Part shown: piece after piece, positions 7,369-14,924 of the stretch
Position numbering within the stretch: the stretch's first letter is position 1
Layout: each line of letters opens with the position of its first letter
From: Bacteroidales bacterium
GTDB taxonomy: Bacteria; Bacteroidota; Bacteroidia; Bacteroidales; JAOZVK01
Reading direction: 5' to 3'
DNA: 21,828 nt
Assembly (NCBI GenBank): GCA_029938185.1
Contig: JAOZVK010000032.1
Span: 1 to 21,828, forward strand
Position numbers and translations under genes: made by a program
The notes under the pieces: model-generated
Told to the model about the DNA's origin: nothing
Databases searched by the model: none
The model's input: only the letters and a program-made list of their open reading frames with translations

Positions 7369-8349
7369 CTAATTCCTAATTCCTAATTCGTAATTCAACA
7401 GATTAAAGCCTCTTAAAAAATCCTCAATATTTAAACGTTTTTTACCTGCTAAATGTATATTTTTTATAGAAATATATCCATCAGTAATAGCTACTTTCAA
7501 ATATTTTTTACTATCCGAAACCAAACTTCCAATAGTTTCATTATGTTTAGTTTTCTCAAATTCAGCAAAATATATTTTAGCTGAAACAATAGTTTTCGTA
7601 TTTATATTTTCAAATTCTGTCCAAGCACAAGGATATGGGCTAAGTCCACGTATAAAATTATATATATTTTCGCCTTTTTTATCCCAGTTTATTTTACAAT
7701 CATTTTTATATATTTTGGGAGCAGGTTTTAATACTATATCTTCACTTATAAGTTTATTTTGTTCTGTTTGCAAATAATCATTTTCAATAATCTTATCAAC
7801 TGTTTTTGTAACAAGTTTTGCTCCTAAACTCATAAGCTTATCATGCAAGTTTTCAGCAGTATCATTGTAATCAATATTCACTTTTTCGTTAAACAGAATA
7901 TTCCCTGTATCTATTTTATGTTCTATAAAAAAAGTTGTAACTCCAGTTTCTTTTTCGCCATTTATTATTGCCCAGTTTATTGGAGCTGCACCACGATATT
8001 GTGGTAATAATGAGGCATGTAGATTAAAAGTTCCATATCGTGGCATATTCCAAACAATCTCAGGAAGCATTCTAAAAGCTACAACTATCTGTAAATCTGC
8101 ATTTAATTTTTCTAATTCAGTTGTAAATTCAGGAGCTTTAAGATTTTTTGGTTGCAATATTGTCAAATTATTCAAAAGTGCATATTTTTTCACTGCCGAA
8201 ATATTTAGTTTTCGCCCTCTTCCTGCTGGTTTATCAGGGCTTGTAATTACTCCAACTATATTATAATTGTTGTCAATCAGCTCTTTTAGTGCTTCAACAG
8301 CAAAATCGGGAGTGCCCATAAACACTATTTTAAAATCTTTTTTTGTCAT
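7369..8349 (-). CDS. fmt: Methionyl-tRNA formyltransferase
   Basis: A 326-residue protein that transfers a formyl group from 10-formyl-THF to initiator Met-tRNA. The N-terminal catalytic domain begins IVFMGTPDFAVEAL, has the loop SPDKPAGRGRKL, and the active-site segment NLHASLLPQYRGAAPINWAI (109-128) with N109 and H111; the catalytic aspartate is D147 in KIDTGN. The C-terminal tRNA-binding domain carries NFIRGLSPYPCAW and ends near EDFLRGFN. The last ~8 residues (NYELGIRN) and the TAG stop are encoded by a TAATTCGTAATTC-type repeat, so the native C-terminus was probably replaced by a slightly different tail. No def gene is adjacent. Confidence 0.96.
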   Translation of the reverse strand: MTKKDFKIVFMGTPDFAVEALKELIDNNYNIVGVITSPDKPAGRGRKLNISAVKKYALLNNLTILQPKNLKAPEFTTELEKLNADLQIVVAFRMLPEIVWNMPRYGTFNLHASLLPQYRGAAPINWAIINGEKETGVTTFFIEHKIDTGNILFNEKVNIDYNDTAENLHDKLMSLGAKLVTKTVDKIIENDYLQTEQNKLISEDIVLKPAPKIYKNDCKINWDKKGENIYNFIRGLSPYPCAWTEFENINTKTIVSAKIYFAEFEKTKHNETIGSLVSDSKKYLKVAITDGYISIKNIHLAGKKRLNIEDFLRGFNLLNYELGIRN

Positions 8350-8368
8350 ATTTTCTGTAAAATTTTTT

Positions 8369-8396
8369 AAGGTCTAAGCTATATAAAGTTACTTAT
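8369..8396 (+). repeat. TTC-hairpin element, degenerate
   Basis: AAGGTCTAAGC followed by TATATAAAGTTACTTAT: the left half of the stem is intact, the right half is lost and the tail is weak. Confidence 0.35.
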
Positions 8397-8427
8397 ATAT
8401 GAAATATAATTAACAGTATTTCATATA
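8396..8427. repeat. Perfect 11-bp inverted repeat
   Basis: TATATGAAATA, 10-nt spacer, TATTTCATATA, about 47-78 bp upstream of the fmt start. It could be an operator, but AT-rich chance palindromes are common here. Confidence 0.4.
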
Positions 8428-8552
8428 GTAAGTTTTTAAAAATTGTTATAAAAATACTTATATAAATAAAATATATGACAATATTGATAAAAAAAACTTA
8501 GAAATACAATTGAAAAATGTTTTAAACTTAGTTTTTTTTCAAATTCTTTTAC

Positions 8553-8560
8553 TACTTTTG
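8553..8560 (+). promoter_or_regulatory. Likely -7 box of the Septu-like operon (TACTTTTG)
   Basis: A full match to TAnnTTTG. It would place the transcript start near 8567, leaving a leader of about 95 nt that contains the 8582-8618 hairpin. The -33 region is only a T-run. Confidence 0.45.
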
Positions 8561-8581
8561 CCATTATGATTTAGCCTGATC

Positions 8582-8618
8582 AATTCATAAATTTTGGTTA
8601 TGAGAAAATTTGTGAATT
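8582..8618 (+). promoter_or_regulatory. 14-bp inverted repeat in the cassette leader
   Basis: AATTCATAAATTTT, a 9-nt loop (GGTTATGAG), AAAATTTGTGAATT; the only non-Watson-Crick position is a T-G wobble. It lies between the putative promoter and the start at 8662, so it may be an RNA hairpin or a repressor site. No T-run follows, so it is not a plain terminator. Confidence 0.5.
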
Positions 8619-8661
8619 ATTCAGCTTAGTTGCAAAACCCCAATAATTATATTAAAATAAT

Positions 8662-10773
8662 ATGGAAAATCCTTTCAGTTCAAGAGGTGGAATTGTTGCA
8701 AAACAACAAGATTTCATCGGACGTAAAGAAGAGATATTGCTAATACGCCAACGTTTAACAAAAAATAAAAATGATAATAATATGTCTATTGTTGCTTACT
8801 CTGGTATGGGTGGCAGTAGTTTAGTATATATGGCTTTAGAAAGCATAGAAGCAGAACTCCTAACTCGCAAAATTCTTCTTGTTAATATCAAACTTACTGA
8901 CAGTCCTGATACTTTTTTTAAAAAACTGATTAAAAATATATATAATAGAATTAAAAATACGGATTATAATACAACCCAAATAGAAAACGCTTATAATGAT
9001 ATTATTGCTATTAAAGAAGATTTAGATTTTTTTGATGCAATGGTAAATCTATTAAAAATAATTAAGCTAAATGAAATTAAAATAATTGCAATATTTGATG
9101 ATTTTGATAATATCAGAAAAATTTTTAAGAACAGAATTGATTTATTTCAAAAATTAAGGGATTTAGCATATTACCCAAATTATAAAATAAGTTGGATAAT
9201 CATATCAAAACGTACTATTAAACAAATTGAATTGCAATCAAACACAATATCTACCTACTATGGTGTGTTTTCTGATAAAATAATACTAAAACCATTTGAT
9301 GAAGACGAAGTAAAAGAATACTGGAAACTATACGAGCGTGTTGGAATAGAATTAGATAAAAATCAAAAAGAATTAATATTTTATTATTGCGGAGGATATC
9401 CAAAACTTTTAAATCAACTTGGGTATGAGATTATTGATTATTATTTTATTCATAAAAAAATATATATTGATACTATTTTTAGTAGAATAGAACACTTATT
9501 TACAAGTTTCTATGAACAAACCTTGGATATATGTACAGACAAGGAGAAAATGATGCTTGCTGAAATTGCGTCTGAACCTATTTTTCAACCACCTGAAGAA
9601 CTAACTAAAGGTTTGTTAATTATGGAAAAAGGGAAATATAGACTTTTTTCAGAACACTTTGCAAACTATCTCAGATATAAAGAGCAGAAACGTTTGTCTA
9701 TTATAAGTTTTAGTTTAAATAATTACTACGCAATTAAAAATATCGAAATTAAAGATATTCCGCATAATACACAATGGATTTTTATAACTGGCGAAAACGG
9801 ATACGGAAAATCATTGATACTAAAATCATTATTTATTGGCTTAAACGGTGAAGAAGATAACAACAAAATATTAATTAAAAACCAGTCAAATGGTTCTTTT
9901 GAGTATAATATCGAACTTAGATATGAAATAAAAAAAAATGAGCAATCAGAATACTATGAAATTTTAGATGTACCGAAAAGTAAAATTCCAAAATTATTAG
10001 CCGCTTACGGTGCATCACGCTTATTAGTTCGCAGCGATACTGCCGAACAAAAAGCAGACGAAGAATCTTCAGTTTCTTACAGCCTTTTTAATGATGACGG
10101 TGTTTTACTGAATATTGAGCAAAAATTATCATTTTGGTCACGCCAAGAGCCTTCAAAATACGAGATTGTACGCCAAACACTGATAAACTTGTTACCGCAT
10201 ATTGAAGATTTAAAAGTTAATAAAAGTACTGAAAAAGTGGAATATAAAGAGTTGAATAGCAAAAAGATATTAAGCAGACGGCAACTCGCATCTGGACCTC
10301 GTTCAATTATAGCTATGGTAGGCGATATGATTATACGACTTTACGAACAACAAAATGATGTTTTAAGACTTGACGAACTAGGCGGAATTGTTATTATTGA
10401 TGAGATAGATTTACACCTTCACCCAAAATGGCAAAAGAAACTTGTAGAAATTCTAAGTAAAACGTTCCCAAATGTACAGTTTATAGCTTCTACACATAGT
10501 TTTATACCATTTCTTGGAGCACCTGCAAATAGTGTTTATATCAAAGCAACACGAGATAACGAAAAAGGTATAATTGCCAAAAAACTTGATTTGGTAGTTC
10601 CACCAAAAGAGATGCTCCCTAATACTTTAATTAGTTCTCCTCTTTTTGATATGGATGAATTTATAAATTCAGCTTCAGAAAATTTTCGAACTGAAAATAC
10701 TTATTCAGAAATTGTCAATAATGTAAGAAAACTCGAAGAAAGTGAAGAAATTGAATTACCTGATGATTTTTAA
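8662..10773 (+). CDS. PtuA-like ABC ATPase fused to N-terminal STAND/ORC-like domain
   Basis: A 703-residue protein with two modules. Residues 1-~340 resemble an AAA_16/novel-STAND NTPase: NPFSSRGGIVAKQQDFIGRK at the start, Walker B-like IIAIFDDFDNI (141-151), the post-sensor helix region ELIFYYCGGYPKLLNQLGYE and a winged-helix-like end (KGLLIMEKGKYRLFSEHFANYL). The expected P-loop reads YSGMGGSSL (46-54) and lacks lysine. Residues ~345-703 form an SMC/AAA_21-type ATPase: Walker A GENGYGKS (377-384), signature LASGPRS (542-548), Walker B IVIIDEIDLHLHP (576-588) and H-loop STHS (610-613). This C-terminal half is the kind found in PtuA, GajA and retron-associated ATPases. The HNH gene starts 21 bp downstream, so the pair fits a Septu-type anti-phage system. 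The N-terminal domain is extra compared with classical PtuA. Defence is inferred, not shown. Confidence 0.85.
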   Translation: MENPFSSRGGIVAKQQDFIGRKEEILLIRQRLTKNKNDNNMSIVAYSGMGGSSLVYMALESIEAELLTRKILLVNIKLTDSPDTFFKKLIKNIYNRIKNTDYNTTQIENAYNDIIAIKEDLDFFDAMVNLLKIIKLNEIKIIAIFDDFDNIRKIFKNRIDLFQKLRDLAYYPNYKISWIIISKRTIKQIELQSNTISTYYGVFSDKIILKPFDEDEVKEYWKLYERVGIELDKNQKELIFYYCGGYPKLLNQLGYEIIDYYFIHKKIYIDTIFSRIEHLFTSFYEQTLDICTDKEKMMLAEIASEPIFQPPEELTKGLLIMEKGKYRLFSEHFANYLRYKEQKRLSIISFSLNNYYAIKNIEIKDIPHNTQWIFITGENGYGKSLILKSLFIGLNGEEDNNKILIKNQSNGSFEYNIELRYEIKKNEQSEYYEILDVPKSKIPKLLAAYGASRLLVRSDTAEQKADEESSVSYSLFNDDGVLLNIEQKLSFWSRQEPSKYEIVRQTLINLLPHIEDLKVNKSTEKVEYKELNSKKILSRRQLASGPRSIIAMVGDMIIRLYEQQNDVLRLDELGGIVIIDEIDLHLHPKWQKKLVEILSKTFPNVQFIASTHSFIPFLGAPANSVYIKATRDNEKGIIAKKLDLVVPPKEMLPNTLISSPLFDMDEFINSASENFRTENTYSEIVNNVRKLEESEEIELPDDF

Positions 10774-10793
10774 ATTCCAAATATTATTTTGCA

Positions 10794-11645
10794 ATGCGAA
10801 AAATAAAAAAAGACTTTGATAATATCCCATTGAAACTGGCAGATTGTAATGAAAAACACAAAGAAAATGTTTTTTTTTCCGAAAGACAAGGACGGTTTAA
10901 TAAGCTTTGTTACAAACAATCACGCGAAAAACTTCGTAAGATATATCATAAAAAATGTGCATATTGTGAAAGTAAATTATTATTATCTGATTATGATACT
11001 ATAGAACATTATAGACCTAAAAGCAAATATTTTTGGTTAGCTTATGAATGGAGCAATTTATTTATAGCATGTAATATTTGTAATAATGCCAAAAGTAATA
11101 AATTTGCTCTATCTTCTCAAGAATTAGATATTGAAGGATATGCAATTGAAAATTTACCCTATAAAATTACAAATAAAGAATTAGTAAAAGAAAAACCACT
11201 TTTAATAAATCCGGAAATTGATGACCCAAATGTTTTTTTAACTTACGATTCAAACGGAAAATTAAAGGCAAAGCGGACAAGTTATAATGTTCTTAAACGA
11301 GGTGAATACACAATTAATATCTGTAGATTAAACAGAGATGAATTAAGAAAAGCTCGCAAAGAGATTATTGATGAGATATTTAAGCTTTTAAAAAAACAAT
11401 TGAATGTGTTAATAGAAAATCATAAAAAAAATAATACTCCAATAATAAATCTACTCTTTGTAAGTTTTAATTCAATTTTTGAGATATTAAGAGAAGAATC
11501 AGAAGACAATAAAAAAAATTACACATTAATTCGCAAAACAATTTATATTGACTTTGAATCTTATTTTATTGATAAACTCAAAGTTAACAGCAATAAACGT
11601 ATTTTAAGAAAGGCATTTATGATGTTTAAAAACGGTACATTATAA
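10794..11645 (+). CDS. PtuB-like HNH endonuclease (Septu/retron-type)
   Basis: A 283-residue protein. The N-terminal part carries the treble-clef HNH nuclease signature in the form typical of the TIGR02646/PtuB group: CAYCES (C55, C58), IEHYRPKSKYFWLAYEWSNL (E71, H72, P75, K76) and ACNICNNAKSNKFAL (C93, C96, N97). The two CxxC pairs would bind structural zinc, while H72 with the downstream N/K positions forms the metal catalytic site. Residues ~130-283 are helical with INPEIDDPNVFLTYDSNGKL and LNRDELRKAR, also usual in this group. The ATG is 21 bp after the ATPase stop, so the two genes are one operon. PtuB is thought to cleave nucleic acid under control of the PtuA ATPase. No reverse transcriptase is present, so this is not a retron. 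Confidence 0.88.
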   Translation: MRKIKKDFDNIPLKLADCNEKHKENVFFSERQGRFNKLCYKQSREKLRKIYHKKCAYCESKLLLSDYDTIEHYRPKSKYFWLAYEWSNLFIACNICNNAKSNKFALSSQELDIEGYAIENLPYKITNKELVKEKPLLINPEIDDPNVFLTYDSNGKLKAKRTSYNVLKRGEYTINICRLNRDELRKARKEIIDEIFKLLKKQLNVLIENHKKNNTPIINLLFVSFNSIFEILREESEDNKKNYTLIRKTIYIDFESYFIDKLKVNSNKRILRKAFMMFKNGTL

Positions 11646-11700
11646 AAATATTAATAATACTTAAACAATTTTAATCTCATTAAAATAAAAGTTCACACTT

Positions 11701-11725
11701 TTATTATAAATCGTATTTATAATAA
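11701..11725. repeat. Perfect 11-bp inverted repeat after the HNH gene
   Basis: TTATTATAAAT-CGT-ATTTATAATAA, 56 bp past the HNH stop. It is all A/T in the arms and not followed by a T-run; it may be the 3' hairpin of the cassette transcript. Confidence 0.45.
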
Positions 11726-11786
11726 GACATTTACTTATTCATAACTTACTTATTAAATTATCTTTGTAATAGTGTATTAAGACATA
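11723..11786 (-). repeat. Tail portion of long TTC-hairpin element
   Basis: AAGACATTTACTTATTCATA and ACTTACTTATTAAATTATCT, TTGTAATAGTG correspond to the tail seen at 3141-3210. It is separated by about 100 bp from the hairpin end at 11892-11924. Confidence 0.5.
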
Positions 11787-11891
11787 AATTGCTTAAGTTT
11801 ATAAATGTAATAATTTGACAGGATTTTAAACATGTAAATCCTGTTAATCTTTTCTAAGTAATACTAAAGAAACTTATGACTTGTTTCACTA

Positions 11892-11924
11892 GCGTAAGCA
11901 ACTATAAATAGGTCGAAGACCTTA
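11892..11924 (-). repeat. TTC-hairpin element
   Basis: GCGTAAGCAACTATAAATAG then GTCGAAGACCTT; perfect stem. It lies 11 bp before the start of the GT-C-like gene, in antisense orientation. Confidence 0.8.
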
Positions 11925-11934
11925 CAAAATAAAT

Positions 11935-13836
11935 ATGAGTAGAAAAAAAAATAAAATTAAAAAAGTAACTAAAAAGATAACAAAAGATAACAAAATATTA
12001 AACTATATTGTATTTTTTTCGGTAATGCTTGTTTTGCATTTTTCGTTTGTTGTTCTTTTTAATTCAAACCTCAAAGGATACAATATTTTAAATCGTACAT
12101 GGGGGTTTGACCATATTTCATACTTTCCATCTATATATTTATATATTTTTTATATAATTTCTTTGATTGTAATTATTCCTTTCACAAATAATTATATTAA
12201 AAACATATTACATAATATTATAAATGTAAAATTGTCGCATATAGTTGGCTTTCTAAAGAAAAATAAAACAGTTTTGTTTTTAACTATTAGTTTGTTTTTT
12301 ACTGCCTTGTTCTATTTTTTTAAAATAAAATATCATTTTTTGGGCGATATGGATATTCGTATCAATCAAACCCTAAAAGAAGAATATATAAAAGATGAAT
12401 ATCTTACAATGTTGTTGCTAAATAAGTTTCATTTATTACTAAATAATTTTTTTGGATTTAGCGGCTATCAAACATTTGTAACACAAAGTGTTATTTCGGG
12501 TTTTGTTTTTGTTTTTGTTAGCTTGCTTATTGCAGATGTTATTGTTGATGAATTTAACTCAAAAATAAGCGTCTTTTTGTTTTACATTTCATTTGGTACT
12601 CTACTTTTGTTTTTTGGCTATGTCGAAATATATTCAATTCCGGCTATGAGTGTTCTAATATACTTATATGCAGCAATATTGTCACTAAAAAGAGATAAAA
12701 GCATAGTATTTGCTTTTGTTGCATTACTTGTTTCCATTATGTTTCATTTAATGTCAATAGGCTTATTACCATCATTTTTATTGTTGGTTTATTTGAAGAA
12801 CACAAACAAATTTAAATTTCTCAATAAAATTAAACTCAGCCATGTTATAATTGCTGTAGTATTGTCATTACCAATTATATATTTTTTGGCACTAAAACTT
12901 AGTCTAGCTGCTGTAATTCCTTTTACAAAAGTCGAAGACACAAGAGTTCTTACACTTTTCTCTTTAAAGCATTTGTGGGAGTTTACCAATAATCAATTGT
13001 TGGCATCAGGTGTTGGAATATTACTATTAATTATAATTATATATAAGGCATTTAAAGAAAAAATAAAACCCGATTCTACAATTTTGTTTCTATCAGTTGC
13101 AGCAATATATATTATGCTTATTACTTTTATTGTAAACAAAATGCGTGGCAGCGGCGATTGGGATATTGTTGCATTTCCTTCGATTATTTTCAATTTGTTG
13201 GTTGTTAGTTTTTATGTAAACATACTAAGTAAAAAATATTCGAAAAGCAAAATATCATATATATTGGTAGTGGCAATTGCATTTAATTTTCTAAATGCAT
13301 CAAGTTGGATTGCAGTTAATGCGACTGATATGTCAATAAAAAAAATTGCAAATATGCTTGAGACCGACCCTGCATACTATTATCAGGTAAAACTACCAGC
13401 CGAAACAAATTTGGCATTATCATACCGTGCAAATGGTTTGGATATGGAGTCTATAAAATATTATAAAAAAGCATATAAAAAACATTATAAAGACCCACGT
13501 TCACATTTTAATTATGCAATGATGCTTATAAAAATTAAAGATGAGAAAAAGGCAGCACAAATACTTGATAATTTGATAGATATAATGCCACTCTATCCTA
13601 TGGCATACGAACCTCTGCTAACAATTTATGAAAAAAACAAACAATATGATAAAATGTATACATCAATAAATAAAATGTATAATGCATATGTTAAAAATCC
13701 AAAACCTTTACAACTTAGAATGAACAAAAACTTTATTATCAGTTGTTTCACATATTTATACAAAGTCGAAAACTCGAAAGGCAACAAACAAAAAACCGAA
13801 AAATTACAACAAATACTTATAAGTCTTGGAAAATAA
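11935..13836 (+). CDS. GT-C-like polytopic membrane protein with TPR tail
   Basis: A 633-residue protein. It has a basic cytoplasmic start (MSRKKNKIKKVTKKITK), then about 11 membrane helices to residue ~480. A large first external loop contains HFLGDMDIRINQTLKEEYIK, an acidic motif in the position GT-C glycosyltransferases use for catalysis. GYVEIYSIPAMSVLIYLY is the loop-helix typical of Bacteroidota proteins of this class, and a second external GSGDWDI occurs near 404. Residues ~490-633 form TPR-like helices (LALSYRANGLDMESIKYYKK and following). The downstream GT2 gene overlaps by 11 bp, so the two are translationally coupled. This suggests the GT2 makes a polyprenyl-phosphate sugar that this protein transfers on the periplasmic side. 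Substrate unknown. Confidence 0.75.
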   Translation: MSRKKNKIKKVTKKITKDNKILNYIVFFSVMLVLHFSFVVLFNSNLKGYNILNRTWGFDHISYFPSIYLYIFYIISLIVIIPFTNNYIKNILHNIINVKLSHIVGFLKKNKTVLFLTISLFFTALFYFFKIKYHFLGDMDIRINQTLKEEYIKDEYLTMLLLNKFHLLLNNFFGFSGYQTFVTQSVISGFVFVFVSLLIADVIVDEFNSKISVFLFYISFGTLLLFFGYVEIYSIPAMSVLIYLYAAILSLKRDKSIVFAFVALLVSIMFHLMSIGLLPSFLLLVYLKNTNKFKFLNKIKLSHVIIAVVLSLPIIYFLALKLSLAAVIPFTKVEDTRVLTLFSLKHLWEFTNNQLLASGVGILLLIIIIYKAFKEKIKPDSTILFLSVAAIYIMLITFIVNKMRGSGDWDIVAFPSIIFNLLVVSFYVNILSKKYSKSKISYILVVAIAFNFLNASSWIAVNATDMSIKKIANMLETDPAYYYQVKLPAETNLALSYRANGLDMESIKYYKKAYKKHYKDPRSHFNYAMMLIKIKDEKKAAQILDNLIDIMPLYPMAYEPLLTIYEKNKQYDKMYTSINKMYNAYVKNPKPLQLRMNKNFIISCFTYLYKVENSKGNKQKTEKLQQILISLGK

Positions 13837-14581
13837 AAATAAAGCTGGACTAAACATTGTTAATTTTGCCGTAATAGTCCCAATGGCAAACGAAGAAAAA
13901 GAATTTGATGAATTTATAAGTAATCTTAAAATTACTCTTGATAAACTGAAATCTGGACATATTTATATTATAATTGATAATGTATCAACAGATAGTACAT
14001 TAGAATTAAGCCAAAAATTATCTAAGGAGGATATAAGATTTTCTACAATTTGGGCTCCCGAAAACAAAAATATTGTTGATGCCTACATAAGAGGGTATAT
14101 CGAAGCATACAAGAATAAACATGATTTCATTATAGAAATGGATGCGGGTATGTCGCACGACCCAAGTGCATTACCAATATTTATTGAAGCATATACAAAT
14201 GGTAATAAATGTGTGTTTGGAAGCAGATTTGTAGATGGTGGTTCAATAAAAGATTCAACTTTTAAACGGAAATTTTTATCACAGTTTGGCACTTTTTTAT
14301 CAAATATTTTATTAGGTACAAATTATTATGATATGACTTCGGGCTATCAAGGATTTGATAAAGAAGTTGTGGAGAGCTTTATAAAATACAAACTTTTATC
14401 TAAGGCGCATTTCTATCAAACAGAATTGAGATATTTATTAAGAAAAAATAAATACATAGAAGTTCCTATTCAATATAAAGCACCTTCGCCAAGTGTTTCA
14501 AAATCTGTTATCTATAACTCAATTTATGTTTTAGCATATTACTTTTTTAAACGTTTAAGTTTTAATGCTCCTTTTTTATAA
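13826..14581 (+). CDS. Family 2 glycosyltransferase (dolichol-phosphate-mannose-synthase-like)
   Basis: A 251-residue protein with the GT2/DPM1 pattern: AVIVPMANEEKEFDEFISNL (15-34), DNVSTDSTLE (51-60), EMDAGMSHDP (104-113), FGSRFVDGG (131-139) and TSGYQGF (161-167). The family usually has D-A-D in the third motif; here the second acid is Gly (D106-A-G108), which may alter metal or sugar binding. It lacks C-terminal membrane helices. The start is the TTG at 13826: a stop codon lies two codons upstream, no ATG precedes the first beta strand, and this TTG overlaps the end of the upstream gene. The stop codon TAA is the first part of a TTC-hairpin element. Confidence 0.85.
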   Translation: MENKNKAGLNIVNFAVIVPMANEEKEFDEFISNLKITLDKLKSGHIYIIIDNVSTDSTLELSQKLSKEDIRFSTIWAPENKNIVDAYIRGYIEAYKNKHDFIIEMDAGMSHDPSALPIFIEAYTNGNKCVFGSRFVDGGSIKDSTFKRKFLSQFGTFLSNILLGTNYYDMTSGYQGFDKEVVESFIKYKLLSKAHFYQTELRYLLRKNKYIEVPIQYKAPSPSVSKSVIYNSIYVLAYYFFKRLSFNAPFL

Positions 14582-14611
14582 GGTCTTCGACCTATTTGAT
14601 GTTACTCACGC
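14580..14611 (+). repeat. TTC-hairpin element at the GT2 stop
   Basis: AAGGTCTTCGACCTATTTGA then TGTTACTCACGC; its first A's belong to the TAA stop of the GT2 gene. Sense orientation. Confidence 0.8.
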
Positions 14612-14923
14612 ATTCTATGGCTACCCACACAAAACTGATAATAAACACTGTTGGTGTTAAGCCACGCTGACAGTTTATACGCAATTATTTGATAAATAGC
14701 TATGTCCAAACTTATGCGAGTAGCCATTCTATTAATTCCTATAATTGACTTTATATCAGCCCACTATTACTATCGTGGGTTACCAATAGCTTTGCGATTT
14801 TATTGACTTTATAGATGCACACTAATTAATTAAAGAATCGTTAAAAAATAACTTTCCGATTTGTTTTTTGTAAGATACTTATATCAGGTGTAAACCAATT
14901 CGTAATTCGTAATTCGTAATTTC
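14582..14923. other. Convergent gene-free region between GT2 and siaC
   Basis: It holds, in order, a TTC-hairpin element, MITE copy c, about 100 bp with nothing recognised (including GCCCACTATTACTATCGTGGG, a small imperfect palindrome at 14759-14779) and the TSD-3 element. Confidence 0.55.
14619..14725. mobile_element. MITE-like element, copy c (107 bp)
   Basis: Starts GGCTACCCACACAAAACTG and ends TATGCGAGTAGCC. The interior differs from copies a and b and holds a degenerate hairpin (CACTGTTGGTG...GCCACGCTGACAGT) akin to 21583-21616. The flanks share ATTCTAT (14612-14618 and 14726-14732), or CATTCTAT if the end C is counted in the duplication. Confidence 0.65.
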
Positions 14924-14924
14924 C
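14834..14924. mobile_element. TSD-3 element, copy 1 (91 bp)
   Basis: AGAATCGTTAAAAAATAACT ... TTGTTTTTTGTAAGATACTT ... AATTCGTAATTTCC, flanked by TAA at 14831-14833 and 14925-14927. Its final base plus the duplicated TA form the TAG stop of siaC. Non-coding. Confidence 0.7.

Larger units (their letters stand above)
8350..8661. other. Divergent intergenic region between fmt and the Septu-like cassette
   Basis: A very AT-rich spacer. It contains a degenerate TTC-hairpin element (8369-8396), an 11-bp inverted repeat (8396-8427), a promoter-like box (8553-8560) and a 14-bp inverted repeat (8582-8618). It has no ORF of note and no recognisable retron msr-msd or other RNA gene. Confidence 0.6.

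Noticed and set aside
8350..11645. A retron (msr-msd plus reverse transcriptase) around the PtuA/PtuB-like genes
   Set aside because: No reverse transcriptase is encoded in the window, and the leader has only one short hairpin, not a paired a1/a2 msr-msd layout.
10794..11645. HNH protein as a homing endonuclease or restriction enzyme
   Set aside because: The motif spacing (CxxC, EHYRPKS, CxxC) and linkage to the ABC ATPase fit PtuB better; there is no methyltransferase and no interrupted host gene.
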